Shown: positions 48,076 to 59,865 of the stretch, piece by piece
Layout: every line of letters starts with the position of its first letter
Position numbering within the stretch: the first letter of the stretch is position 1
Assembly (NCBI GenBank): GCA_029948255.1
Contig: JALIZF010001838.1
Coordinates: 160,001-224,000, forward strand
Origin: Telmatactis stephensoni
Lineage: Eukaryota; Cnidaria; Anthozoa; Actiniaria; Isophelliidae
Direction of reading: 5' to 3'
DNA: 64,000 bases
The notes under the pieces: model-generated
Told to the model about the DNA's origin: nothing
Database searches by the model: none
Seen by the model: the letters and a program-made list of their open reading frames with translations, nothing else
Program-made: the position numbers and the translations under genes

Positions 48076-51000
48076 TTATGCACAGATTCCACAAGATTTC
48101 TGACAACGTTCTTTCAAGAACTTTCTTAAGCGAGGCCCACGACTGGAATTACACTGGAACTTGTGTCTTCTGCAGTAGCTTGCTCCACCTCTCCAGTCAC
48201 GACAACCTGGAAAAACAATCATGATCAATGACCTTTTATTAGCTGAGATGTTTGACAAATACACTCCATTTTTTAGTGCGTCTGTACCATAGATCCAACG
48301 GAAAAATTGAATCTGTTTGTTTTATATACCTATATTGTTCAAAACATTTCAACCAATCAGAGCGCGCGTAAGATTCAATGAATTCGTCAATGCGTGTGTA
48401 CTGTAATCACACACGGCTCTCGACCAATCAGAGCGCCCGTAATATACCAATTGTTATATAATCATTACAGTAGTCCGCAACTACTTTAATTTCTTTAAGC
48501 GAGAAGGGTCGAGAAGTCTTCTAGTGGCCGCAGCCGCGAGAGCTAACTACTAACATATAACTTCTACTTACGGACAACTTGATACGAACACCTCAATATA
48601 ACGAACTAAGCCTCTATATTTTGGCAGTTAGATTTTCTATACAATTCCTTGTACATTAAAACATCTATCCTTATAAGGACACTTCCGATATGAACGCTTT
48701 TTGTTGTCCTTAGATGTCCATAGAGGCTCTGAACCGATCTAAGCGTTGACGGAATAGTGGTTGTATCGTTTTCATCACCTCATCCCACTTTCCTGAAGAA
48801 CTTCGGGTGTGACCTTGGCTTGGAGGTACAAGCGTTGAACCGGATTTAACTTGTGGATTAGGAATTGAACCCCCCAAAACACCCTTGTGAAATATGTTGG
48901 CTGCACGAGGCTACGTTGACTATACAATTAAAATACTTACGTGGGCAGTCGATTCCTGGTCTTTTCTCGGGTCCTTTGGCAGTCGATCCATCCCAACAAC
49001 ATCCAAACTCGCTAAATTGACACATTGTTGGAGCAGCATGTTCTGCATATAAAACAAGGAATGAGTTAATGGTCCGAGCATCCCGAGTAATCCTGAAATA
49101 CTCTCAGATGGTATGACCCTGTGGACCACTGCTGCTGCCGGTAGGCGTCCACCCTTCTGACCTTAGCTTACAGAAGATTGCCGATTATAGATACTTAATT
49201 AAAAATAGACTAGAGCCAAGAGACCATAATACTAAGAGAGCAAACTCAGTATTGATGTCTTGCGATGTTCGCGGATGACTAATGCTATTTAGTAACTTCG
49301 CCATCGCGCGCGCAAGGCTAGCTCTCAAACAATAGAATTTGATTTTTGACGTGCGCGAGGACGGGACAGTTTGCATTCGGTTTTTGAATCCTATTGTTTG
49401 AGAGCCTTGCGTGCGATATGGCGAAGTTACTAAAAATAGCCTTAGTCGCCTCGAACATCGTACAGACATCAATACCGAGTTTCGCTCTCTTAGTATTATG
49501 GTCACTATCTAGAGCTAGGAGTCCTAAAGAGCTATATGTACATTAGAAGACAGTTGACACAACACTATGCATCATTTGTTCTTACTGCATAGTCCGCATG
49601 TTTTCGCACAATCCCTTTTCATCCTGGAGGCTGTATCCCAGTCCGTGTCACCGTATCGTCCTTTATTACAGCTTCCCTTGTTTTTCTCCACTCGACAATC
49701 AGCTTCAGATATGATATCTATGCACAGAGCAACTAGAAAATGAAAACATCTTTATTTGTTAACCGATCCATTATTCATACAGGCCGAACCAAGCTCCATC
49801 ATTTTGGGAGTACTAAATTTCGAATAAGGCCATATTTCGTTTAGCTCGATAAGGCAACAAACAAATAGATAAATAAATAAACATAAATGAAAGATTATTA
49901 ATAACACTGTTGATGACACAGTCGGATAAAATGTGATCCCATAATAAGAAAGACGGGAAGCGCTTAAAACTAAGCATTTGTTCTGCCCGTCCTCGTATAG
50001 CTTATAAGGGTGTATTGCCCATCCCCCACCCCCAGGGGTCAGCACAAAGTCAATTTTAAGCTAAACTGAAGCCAAGTCCACATCCAGATACAACGCATCT
50101 TTTTTGTCACAGTTATTGCTCTTGTCCACACAAAAACAGCGTTTTCTTTCAGGCTTTTGTTTAAGGTGTAAAAACGTATAAGAAAAGATGCCTTTTTTAA
50201 TTGGATTGTTGTGGGTGTAGCCTACAAGCGCTAGCCCATAAGTCTTCTCTGGTACACTGTTTGCTAAACATATAGAAGACATTTATTTTGTTTTTGATGT
50301 TGTGTGGATGGAAAAGTAATGGTAGCCACAGTTTTTGCATATGGAATACACTTAAAAGATGTACGAACCTCCACATCCCTCCTTTTTATGACCCATTGAG
50401 TCGGTCTTGCCATCTGGGCAGCATCCATAATAGCTGTTCTTGCAGTCACTTAAAACTAGATAGAAAGCATAAAATGATTGGACTGACCCTTGGTAGGACA
50501 TGTTCAGGGCCAATTATGCATGGCGGGATGAACATTTTATGAACTTAAATATGCGAGACACTCGGCGAAACGTTTGTCCAATAGCGCAATTGGAAAATTT
50601 CTAAGCTGCGGCGTTTTTTCTTTTCTTTTCTTTTCTATTCTTTTCTTTTCCTTTCTTTTCTCTTCTATTCTTTCCCTTCCCTTCCCTTTCTTTTCTTTAA
50701 AATCAAAGTCTTTCAAATCAAAGAGTTTTTTTTTAACTTAACCTGGGTTAAGGCCATTCTCTCTAAGCAAAAGCAACCAAGATTCGATTTAGATGTCATA
50801 TCGTCAACCTTTTTTAAAGCAGATGTATAATAATCCATAAGGTGTTAAGTTAAGCCTTCCTACACCAAAATACTGAGGGTTTTTTTTTCATCTAACGGTG
50901 CGAAAACAGAACTGAGAAGAAGTCGGTTTCCCAATCTAGTATCCGATTGAGTGCGTAGACTATGTTTGTACTTAGCGCGCTAAGTAACGAGTTAACCTTC

Positions 51001-54000
51001 AAATACATGTACAACTGATGAAAAACATTCCCACAGCTGCGCGTTGGTTACATGGGTTCGATCAATAGAGCAATTAGTAAGAGAGTGAAAGCTATGAATG
51101 GTTCTAAAGATCTATGATAATTTCTCTGGTACTATGTTTAGAACAAATCTAAAAATAACACTGTAGAATTTATGACGGGGACAGCTTTCACTCTCTCACT
51201 AATGCTGACTCTTGGCTCGATCCACTTAGTCTGGTTTTGCTAATTGACTAAAAGACGTACCGCCATTAATTCCGCTGTTGTCGATAATTGCTGAAACGGT
51301 CTGTTTAGTGTTCAGTACATTAATTGCAATTTTTTAATTGAATTTGAAATGGCGAACCATCAAATTAAATAGGACTGCTTCACCGTGTTTTGGGAGGCAA
51401 AAATCTAATCATAGGACTCCATGAACTTCTGGGTCTCGTGACAAAAATGAAAAACTGAAACGCGTTCGTGTTTTCATTGGCTCAGAGCTGATTGAGCAAA
51501 CTTTTTCTCTACCGCAGTCAATGTTCGATCTGAGCAACACAACTTTGCTTACATTTTATATGTAGCCGGCCCTTATATAGGAGTAAGTGAAATTAATGTA
51601 ATAATCACAAGCCGGTCCTTATGCTAGTTCCTGAAATTAAGGGCAAAGTTAATTTGTACTTGCCCTAGGGGGACGGGTCTTTTATGCGGTGATCGGTGAA
51701 CGGAGGCCGCGCCAGATAAAAAACCGATTAGAAAAATCAACTGTTAATTATAAAACCACAGCCTCGAGCACTCCCAAAAACAATTTATCATCTCCCATCC
51801 ATATCGAATTGCTTTGCGGCAAACGCGCTATCGATCAATCTTAAGATGGAAAAAAGAAAACTAATTGGTTTAAGCAATGACCGAAGAAATATACTCAAAG
51901 GATTTTTGTACGACTAAAACCCGGCAACAAACAGACAAGGTAATAATGGTCCGTCAAATATAATCGGCATTTTATAAAGAAGAGCCCAGTTGTAACTAAT
52001 ATTTGCATGATATAAAGTAACAAATGGAGCTAGTTATGATCTCTCTCTCTCTTTCTCTTATTACTTTTCGAAATAACATTTGAATTATCAGATCAAATAA
52101 AATGCTCGCTAGCTAAGAATCAATTCATTGAATAACCATCAAACCGGAATAAATTATCTTAGACTACTTACTTTAAGATTACATCGTGTTTAGTTTTGCT
52201 TACGTTAAGATTAAATCAGTGACTTTCTGACCCATGCAAGATATGCGGTTTTAGTATATACCAGATCTACAACCTCGTAAGATCGAGCGATCCTATTGGC
52301 TTGCTATCTCGGAATATTGAGACCATATCCAAGACCATATCCAAGTTTTCATCGAAATAGTCTCTTTTAAGGAAGAAAAATCTAAAAAAATACTATAACA
52401 AAATCATAACAACTAAAGAAAGCTTCGACATCTATTGGGTTTGAAGAGTATTTGAAGTGTATTGAGAGAGAAACAAGGGCTGCACATGTTTGTCAAGTGA
52501 TTCAGACAAAGATTTTGCAAAATTTCTCTTAAATTTACTCTCCTTTTCATTCCTTAAATTGTTTTTTAGCAACATGGAATTAGAAATAAAAGATAATTAG
52601 AAAATCTTGGCAATCTAAAGAGCATTTATACGAAAATTTTATAATAATATTGGCTTACCACGCGTTCGAGCGGCTGGTGCACTTGGTATTTCATACTTTG
52701 TCCATAATAAACACAAGTTTTCCAGAATTTACTGAGGCAAACAATCATCTTGAGATGTCTCAAAAGGACCTTAAAAGGCCTGGAAAAAGTCTGTCCACCA
52801 AACAATGCATTTTAAGATCATTGACTTGAAGCGGTGGCTTTGTAGAACTGACAGTCGAAGTTTGACTCCAGTGTTTCTGACCGATCAAAATTGTCTTTCG
52901 TTCTTATTTGTTTGCAAGGATTAAAATTGTCCTTTAATCGAGAACGTGTTTAAAAGTACTAAGAAACATGTTAAAATAGGTAAAGCCTGCAGACATTGAC
53001 AGTATTTGTAGAGACTAAACGTGTTCCCACCCGTGTCTGCAAACGAGGCTTACTTTCGCGCGCTTTGTCACGCTTTGTTATTGTTTCACAAAAAGTTTAC
53101 ATAATTTAGAAATTATGTATTTTTATGAATCCTATAGTGTTTGGTTGTGGAGTTGGTATATACTGAAACCATATATTTTCTCTTCAGTTTTGGTGAAAAG
53201 CGGTTTTAGGAATATTTATTTATTTATATTCATTTAAATATTCTACGCTACTCACCTCCAGTTCAGAGAATAGAGAATAATTGTTAGATATTTTGCAATT
53301 CCCGCCTTTTTTCAAAGTTTTCTATTTTAACCTGTTTGGAAACGCCCAAATAATTCATCATTTATTGGAGCTTACTCTAAAAACACTAGTTCTTCATTTA
53401 ATTGCTTGTGTGAGGTTTTATTGGTGATTTTATGGCTCGGACAGGTACTCGATAATTTCCTAAATTCCCGCCATGTTTCGCCGCTAAACGGCTCAAGCTT
53501 ATACCCCAGACATCGAAGATTCGATTTATTTTTGCACATTTGACGTCAACGGGTTAGTTTTGAAATTTGCATAACGTAACAGAAAATTCGAACTTCAAAA
53601 ACGCCGGAGACTTCAATGATACATAAATTCTATTTTTTTAGCTTTTCAGCTGTCTAATTGGCTGCAACTGGTTATGGCTACTTTCAGCAATGGTAGCTAA
53701 ATAATCCACTCTTTATTATTTGTAATATCATTTTTAAAAATAAACAGATAAAACCACGATAGTCATTCACGAGGTAACGTTTGAGGTTTACAATTCTGAT
53801 TTCAAAAACGCAAATCACATTGAAAAATGACTTCAATAATACAAAAAATGAATTGAAACTTCGATGTTTTGGGGGTAATCTTGAACCGTTTTGACTGTAA
53901 TCGATCAATCAACGGTTTTTACAACGGCGCGCCCCACGAGCAAGCCCTTATCGAATCCCTTTGTTTTGTTGACCTGAACTTTTGTATAAAAGACTGAAAT

Positions 54001-55005
54001 GTTGTTCGTATCTAGTTTACGGTACAGAGAACAAATCTAATCAGCAAATAACCGAACTACGACATTTCGAATCTTTGATGTCTGGGGGTAACTATGTTAA
54101 GCTTGAACCGTTTTGATTGTAATTAATCAACGGTTTTTTAAAACCGCGCGCCCCGTGAGCAAGTCCTTGTCGAATTCCTTTGTTTTGCTGACCTGAACTT
54201 TTGTATAAAAGACGACCGAAACGTTATTTTTAGTTTACGGTACAGAGAACAAATCTGATCAGCAAACAACCGAACTAACAGCACTTCGCGCTCCGTCTCT
54301 CAAATTACCGCATTGATTTTCTCTGTTTGCCGGCCTGTGAATACTTTCTTCCATCCACAATCGTTATATACAGTTTCGATCACATTTCATTGTGATAAAT
54401 ATTTTAATAAAAACGGCTAAACTGCTGTAAATCTTGTCTAAACACAAATTAACCCCGCTCACCTCATTGAGTTAATTATATTAAAGCCACCAAAAAGGCG
54501 CGCAATTTATCCGGCGCGCGCGCGCCTACGATGCAACGACCTAACCTTCCCTACTCGATAGAATTTTATTTAGTCTATCTCAGTGTATAACTAGATTTTT
54601 GAGTTCCGATCAACTGTATATGATATATTTAATGGCATTTAAATTTACTTTATATGCTTATATATAGCCAATCAAGAACGTTGTATTGGTGGTTTTGGAT
54701 TATACATATAATAATGACAAAATACTATCTAGAATACTATCTAGAAGTTTTTAGACCATAAAGTACTCTTTTTGTATGTCCTTTGATGTTAAAAACTAAA
54801 ACAAGTAGAAAAACATGGTCAAAGGGAAAAAAAAGTAAAGACGTTGAATAAGTTGTTGCAAGCGTCAGATAAAGAAAGCTAAGAATTATACCTTAAAGTG
54901 GAATGTGGAGCTAAAAATGTTGAGTAAAAATCAAACTGACTTACACGCATTCTCAGCATTCGAAGCAGCAAAGCTGAACAGAAGAATTCCCATCACCAGC
55001 AACAT
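48076..55005 (-). CDS. secreted protein with alternating CCxDG modules and ShKT domains
   Basis: Five exons: 55005-54945 (Met plus a typical signal peptide), 50455-50369 (YGCCPDGKT module), 49732-49586 (first ShKT-like domain), 49042-48941 (FGCCWDGST module), 48206-48076 (second ShKT domain, TGA/TAA-type stop right after the last Cys region). All junctions are phase 1 and the exons total 528 nt, i.e. 175 codons plus stop. ShKT domains are six-cysteine folds named after a sea-anemone potassium-channel blocker, but are common in non-toxic secreted enzymes and matrix proteins of cnidarians and nematodes. The small module resembles the Cys-Cys cassette of papilin-like extracellular proteins. Nothing seen decides between venom, nematocyst and matrix roles. 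The donor at 50369 is weak and the first intron is long (4.5 kb). Confidence 0.75.
49214..49508. mobile_element. TIR MITE in an intron of the ShKT gene
   Basis: Arms of about 130 bp are inverted (GACCATAATACTAAGAGAG at the left, CTCTCTTAGTATTATGGTC at the right). CTAGAGC occurs just outside both ends and may be the TSD. A single arm recurs at 26997-27150. Confidence 0.8.
52255..53215 (-). mobile_element. dispersed repeat, inverted relative of 7210-8280
   Basis: Matches the reverse complement of 7210-8280 over most of its length; the ends read AGTATATACCA and TGGTATATACT. Confidence 0.6.
53880..54285 (+). repeat. about 220-bp tandem duplication containing a TATA-box phrase
   Basis: Two diverged copies (53880-54075 and 54100-54285) each contain CAACGGTTTTT, GCGCGCCCC, GACCTGAACTTTTGTATAAAA and GTTTACGGTACAGAGAACAA in the same order. 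TATAAAAG followed about 30 bp later by a conserved block looks like a core promoter, but no gene follows on the plus strand. Confidence 0.7.
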
Positions 55006-56159
55006 CTTGATGTTCAAGTTGATTTTCGCGCTCTTAATTTATCTGCAGCTTGTTTGGCAAACAACGAAACTACCGATTGTACTGAAGATTTTATACAAGG
55101 TGTTCAAAAAGGGACTTCGTGAATGTTATCCAATCAGAATTAAGCGGAAGTGCTTGAGATCCTAAAGCCCAGTCCACTAGAAGAATATAGGCCAAGAAAG
55201 GACAGGAACCCCAAAAGCCATACACCATTGTTAAGAAGAGTTGTATCGTTATGAGTGGGATTTGAGAACGTTCGCTATATTTCCTTAATTTTCATGCGTG
55301 ATTTCTCATACTGTTTTGTCAGCTAGTGTGTTATTTTCAATAATTTCTTTTTTGTGTGCTGATTTTCCTTCATAATAAATTAAAATAATGTAGAACGAGC
55401 TCACAAGCTGGCAAAATATAAAAGCGACTTGAACTATACTTGGAACCGAATACACCAATGCGAAGGAAAGATTAGACATTTGATCGAACAGTTAGAGAAA
55501 TTTAAGCAAACTAATAGACATTATTCTAGACAAATCTGAACCTTGTTTTTATCACTAGTTGTTTTCTACTACTTGCATCACGTCTAAGACGAGCAGTGCA
55601 TCGGGAGATGCACAAAATTAAGGAGGGGGGTATGTTAAAGATTTCCAGTAATTATGTATTTATTAACCTCAATGTATTTTTGAGTAATTTTACTAGTTAA
55701 GCATTTTAAGTGTTGTAACCGTTGACCGTTTTGATTGTAGGATTGCCCGGTGGGATTGGTGAATTGTTTGGGCTTGCGTGATGCACCCTAGGCCTCTTTC
55801 ACTATAACCCAAACAGACCAACGTAAGGTTTGGCTTTGACTCAAAACGTGATGTAAACAGGACCGTTAGATTTAGTTTAGTTGTTATATAAGGACTGTCA
55901 ATATTTGTCACACTTGCACACTCTTTAGTCTTTGTATAAACTAGCTTGGCAAGTTCGGGGTACTACTCAGTGTTAATTGGAAAGTACAGCCCTAAGTAAG
56001 GAAAGTAGTCGAGTGAGGAACTCCCTTCTGACAGCCAAACCGACTAAGAAAAGCCTTTCTGGTTGGCCTGGCTCTACCTCAACTTGTAGTACGAACTCTT
56101 GCTTAGCTTGTAAATAGACCCATATCACGCAAGCATAACATTATAAAGTATTTGATTTA

Positions 56160-56490
56160 TCGGAAAAAGGAATTCACTATCAAATTTATCACATCGATAT
56201 TAGTAAAACTGCAAAATTTTGGGGAGATTGCTCTTAAAGTGATGCGGAAGATATGCATTTTTAAAATTTAGCATTTTTATAAAGAATAGTACGGTGAACG
56301 GGCATCACATGCCCTGGGAGTCTTATCATGCTAAACACATACATTTCTTTGCAAAAATTTTCACCAAATGCTTACATTTAAAAATTCATATCTTCGTCAG
56401 TTTTTAAGGGCAATCTTTACGAAACCTTGCAACTTTACTATTTTTCAATGTGACAAATTTGATATTAGTAAACTCCTTTTCCCGATAAAT
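56160..56490. mobile_element. fold-back MITE
   Basis: Begins near CTATCAAATTTATCAC and ends near GTGACAAATTTGATATTAG, with inverted arms and the AATTCATATCTTCGTC phrase shared with 8312-8605. Confidence 0.75.
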
Positions 56491-56894
56491 AAAATATTTT
56501 ATAATGTCACGCTAGCGTGTAAGGGTCTATAGCTCTTGTGCAAAGTCGAATAAACGAGTTGACAAAACAGGCGATTCCTTACAAATTTCCTCTAGTAACA
56601 CAGGTCTTGATAGGATTTCCGAACCAAAAAGCGTCCTCCCAGAAATCACCACCCCCCACCCCCCTTAAAAAGGTAATGTATTACCTAAAAAGGCTTTGCA
56701 CTTCCAGTTACTCCTCAGAAGGGCTGGGACGGGAGTAGAGTGAGGACCCTTTCCTTCCCCTCCCCCTTCGGTCCCCTTTCTCAATTCCTTCCGATTACCG
56801 CTAGGTACTTACTTACTTACCGCTAGGTACGACTTCTAAGGTCATAATTAAAATCTTTTCTAATGAATGTGTTGTAACTTGCTGGTCACGTGAT

Positions 56895-57015
56895 CCACCT
56901 ACAAGTATTTAAAGAGATTATGCTTTGACCTGAAACATTAATCGTCTGAGTCGTAACTCATCAACATTTCTCTAAACACCACGGTTCTCTAACTCAGTTC
57001 TGTCTTGATCACAAA
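56895..57015 (+). promoter_or_regulatory. candidate promoter of the DUF4773 gene
   Basis: A TATA-like TATTTAAAG at about 56907 lies some 110 bp before the ATG, with an E-box-type TCACGTGA at 56886. Positional inference only. Confidence 0.3.
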
Positions 57016-59363
57016 ATGAAGGAACTTACATTGTTGGTACTGGTAGTGAGTTGTGCTGTAGTGACGTGTATAGATGATGTGAAATCCCAAGTACGAACTG
57101 CAGCGAAAGCGGGTAAGTGGTATGCGCGAATAATCAATCTATTCCATGAAACTGACAACTTTTCAAACGCTGTCGTGCTACTACGCTGAAAATATACTAG
57201 CAATTCTTAAACTGATCTCATTATTTTTCAAAACGCTTATCTGGAATTTGTTAATTATGTACAGTTTATTATAATATTTTTGTCAAATATGACATTTTGA
57301 CATTTGGTTCTTTAAAATGTAAACACATTTGTCTATTCGATGTGAAACTCCTAACTAGCCGTTTTGTTTATTTTTGTTAGGTTAATCTGTTGACATATTA
57401 AAGCACAAATATTTCAACAAATTAAAATACATTCTTTGATAACTGGAAGTACTTTAGTTTCTTGCAAAAGATGATGACATTTCTAAACTAAGAACACGAT
57501 ACGGCACGTTCGTGTCGCAAATATCGTAGAACTCAAAGTCCAGCTAATCAGCTAATCGCCTGCTGGCTTTCGTGTCATGCGATAGAGAAGTCATATTCTG
57601 CCAATTCAAGGTTATTTCCGCCATTTGACACAGACCAGTTTTATCACCACTACTGGACAGAGAGAAATTAGTAAGCCTGTGAAATTTGAGAGTGATGTGT
57701 CAAATACATGAGAAGATACAGCTCTGCAAATTCGTGAGAATGTATGAGGGGGTGCAAACTCTGTCTGCCTCTGTCCATTAGTGGTGATGAATTGTCGCTA
57801 ACTGGTCTGTGTCAAATGGCGGAAATAACCTTGGATTGGCGGATTAAATCCTATGTGCTCTAGTTAAACGCTATAGAATCGAACAAATGAACGAATGAAC
57901 AAACATTACAACAGACTAGAACAACCGAATAAACTCACAAACAAACGAACAATTAGAAAAAGTCTGCAAGAGAATGAAATTTAACTGAAATTTTCTGATA
58001 CCCTGATTTTGGGGGCAACCATTCATCGTCCCTACAATTGGAAATTTAACTTTGTTCAGCAACTTCCAAGTCAAGTAGTAGCCATATAGAAAAGTTTAAA
58101 AAGAATACAAAACAATTAAACTAGTCATGTTGTATCAGTTGCAGCTGACCATAAAGTTGAGTCCAATGGTTGTTCGTGTGACAAGGAGACTGACGACTGT
58201 GGATGTTGTGCTCACATCAAGTTTGACAAACTACATATCGACGACAACGGTGAGAAATAAAATAACACTTTATTGTGTTATAATACCGTAATTGAACGAA
58301 TAAGTCCCCTGGTATGACTAGGCACCCCTTCCCCTCTCGAGCACGTCCTCCGTCCGTATGGTCGCCCCCTCCCTCCCTTTCTTCCTCTCTCCCTCCCTCC
58401 CTCCCCCTCCCTCCATCCTTCCCTTCCCCCACCCACCCTCTTTCTCTCTCTCCCTCCCTCACATTTTGTTGTTTGTGACAATGAGCTACAATATCTAACA
58501 CTACTGAGAAGATATTCTAAACTAATGATGTTCTAAACTGGTCCTTAGCGTTTATATTTTTCTCCATTTTAGCTTGCGTTAACGTTACGTATCTACCAAA
58601 GAAGTACGGCGTGTCACTTGCGTTGACGTGGAACGACAGAGTTATTTTTAACAAGACAATGTCAGGTAAAGAGACAGTGTAAATTTTAAAAATAGAATAT
58701 AGAATAGAAAAAAAAAAACAACAACAACAACAAGGGATTATCTCATAGCAATCTCTTAACTAAGAAAAAACGCCCTTTAGTGTGGACAGAAGGCCTATCT
58801 GCACAAAAAGATGCGTTGTCAAAATTATCCGGGTCACTAGTGTGGACGTAGTCTTTGGCTAAGGCCTGACTTTCACGACACAAGTAGAAGCAGCATACGC
58901 CTACACTGGCTGCTCATTATTTATCAGCGATTGTATTTTCTCACCCTTACGAGAACAGTGATATACTGGGTCGATGCTGATGCTGATGATCATGATGATG
59001 ATTTGCCTATATTCAAGCCTCCGTCTAGCAGATTATTCTAAATTATTGGTTAGGGTCATAATTAAGGAATATAAAACGCGCGCGCATGTCTCTGTTCTGT
59101 GATATAAACACGATGGAAGATGTAGAGCAAGAGAAAAGCAAGCTTAGGAACACGAGGCGTAGCCGTAGCCGAGCATGTGTTTGTTAGTCTACTGCTGTTG
59201 CTGCTTACTGCTTACTCGACGTCGTAACTGACCGAGCTTAAATAAGTGCTCCCCTCAGCTAATGTCCTATAGAATAAATAAGCGTTGCAGCTGCATGTTT
59301 TTAGAACTGATAAGTTTACTGACTCCTTCCAGAGATCTGGAAAGAAGCAAGAAGGCAACACGG

Positions 59364-59416
<53 letters not shown>

Positions 59417-59865
59417 TAACAGACAATTCTTCTTTTAATTTTGTTTCAGCGAGCAATCCCCCACCAATATGCATTGGTGTTCCACATGTCAAGCTCCTTG
59501 ATGTCTGTGTACGACTGTACAACATTTCGTACGACAAAAAAGACTTTGGTGGATGCGTGGCACTTGAGTTTGAATTGATGGGTTTGAAAGAAGATTTTCC
59601 ACTGGGATGCTACTACAAGAGCCATGCGCAAATAAGAAAGAATTACAATGAAATGAGAAAAAATGTGGATGAAATGAAAAAGAATTTTGATGAAATGAAA
59701 GAGAAAACCACGAAGGAAATTAAGAAGTGGGATTTTTTGTTGTCGGAGAATTTTTACGTCGATTTGAAGAAACAGGTTCTTGATGAGGTTGATAGTTTTC
59801 GCAATGTTCTGACTGGTGTGTTGGCGAATTTTAAGGGGAAATGGTTAAAAGAAGATAAGGATTAA
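57016..59865 (+). CDS. secreted DUF4773 protein with a charged coiled-coil tail
   Basis: Four exons, 57016-57112, 58145-58249, 58573-58665 and 59450-59865, all phase 1, give 711 nt (236 codons plus stop). Exon 1 is a signal peptide ending about residue 18. Exon 2 has the CSCDKETDDCGCC cluster that opens the DUF4773 domain; exon 3 continues with CVNVTYLP and FNKTMS; exon 4 has CIGVP, a Cys-rich block and FGGCVALEFEL. The last 75 or so residues are a Lys/Glu-rich heptad-like helix (repeated NEM/DEMKK phrases), unusual after this domain and probably a coiled coil. DUF4773 proteins are secreted and of unknown function; they occur widely in invertebrates and are often multicopy in cnidarians. Acceptors TTGCAG, TTTTAG and TTTCAG support the joins. 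I chose the first ATG after the TATA-like element. Confidence 0.85.
57602..57840. mobile_element. TIR MITE in intron 1 of the DUF4773 gene
   Basis: The left arm around GGTTATTTCCGCCATTTGAC is inverted at the right end (GTCAAATGGCGGAAATAACC). About 240 bp, no coding capacity. Confidence 0.8.
59068..59180. mobile_element. single arm of the 31003-31190 fold-back family
   Basis: ATATAAAACGCGCGC, CTGTGATATAAACACGATGG and GAGAAAAGCAAGCTTAGGAA match the left arm at 31008-31090; the right arm is absent. Confidence 0.7.
59364..59414. repeat. (GA)n microsatellite
   Basis: Pure GA run 36 bp upstream of the last DUF4773 exon. Confidence 0.95.

Larger units (their letters stand above)
50600..54944. other. 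first intron of the ShKT gene
   Basis: No further cysteine-rich exon found. Holds a TTTTC-type tract (50615-50700), an inverted relative (52255-53215) of the 7210-8280 repeat, and a tandem duplication with TATA boxes (53880-54285). Confidence 0.55.
55006..57015. other. intergenic region between the divergent ShKT and DUF4773 genes
   Basis: The two genes are transcribed away from each other. Contains a fold-back MITE (56160-56490). The rest shows no coding signal. Confidence 0.6.

Noticed and set aside
50061..50180. Possible extra cysteine exon (CFCVDKSNNC) of the ShKT gene
   Set aside because: No acceptor or donor gives a phase-1 exon here, and the flanking exons already join in phase.
54905..55165. 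Plus-strand 86-residue frame
   Set aside because: It overlaps the signal-peptide exon of the minus-strand ShKT gene, which is supported by splicing and phase.
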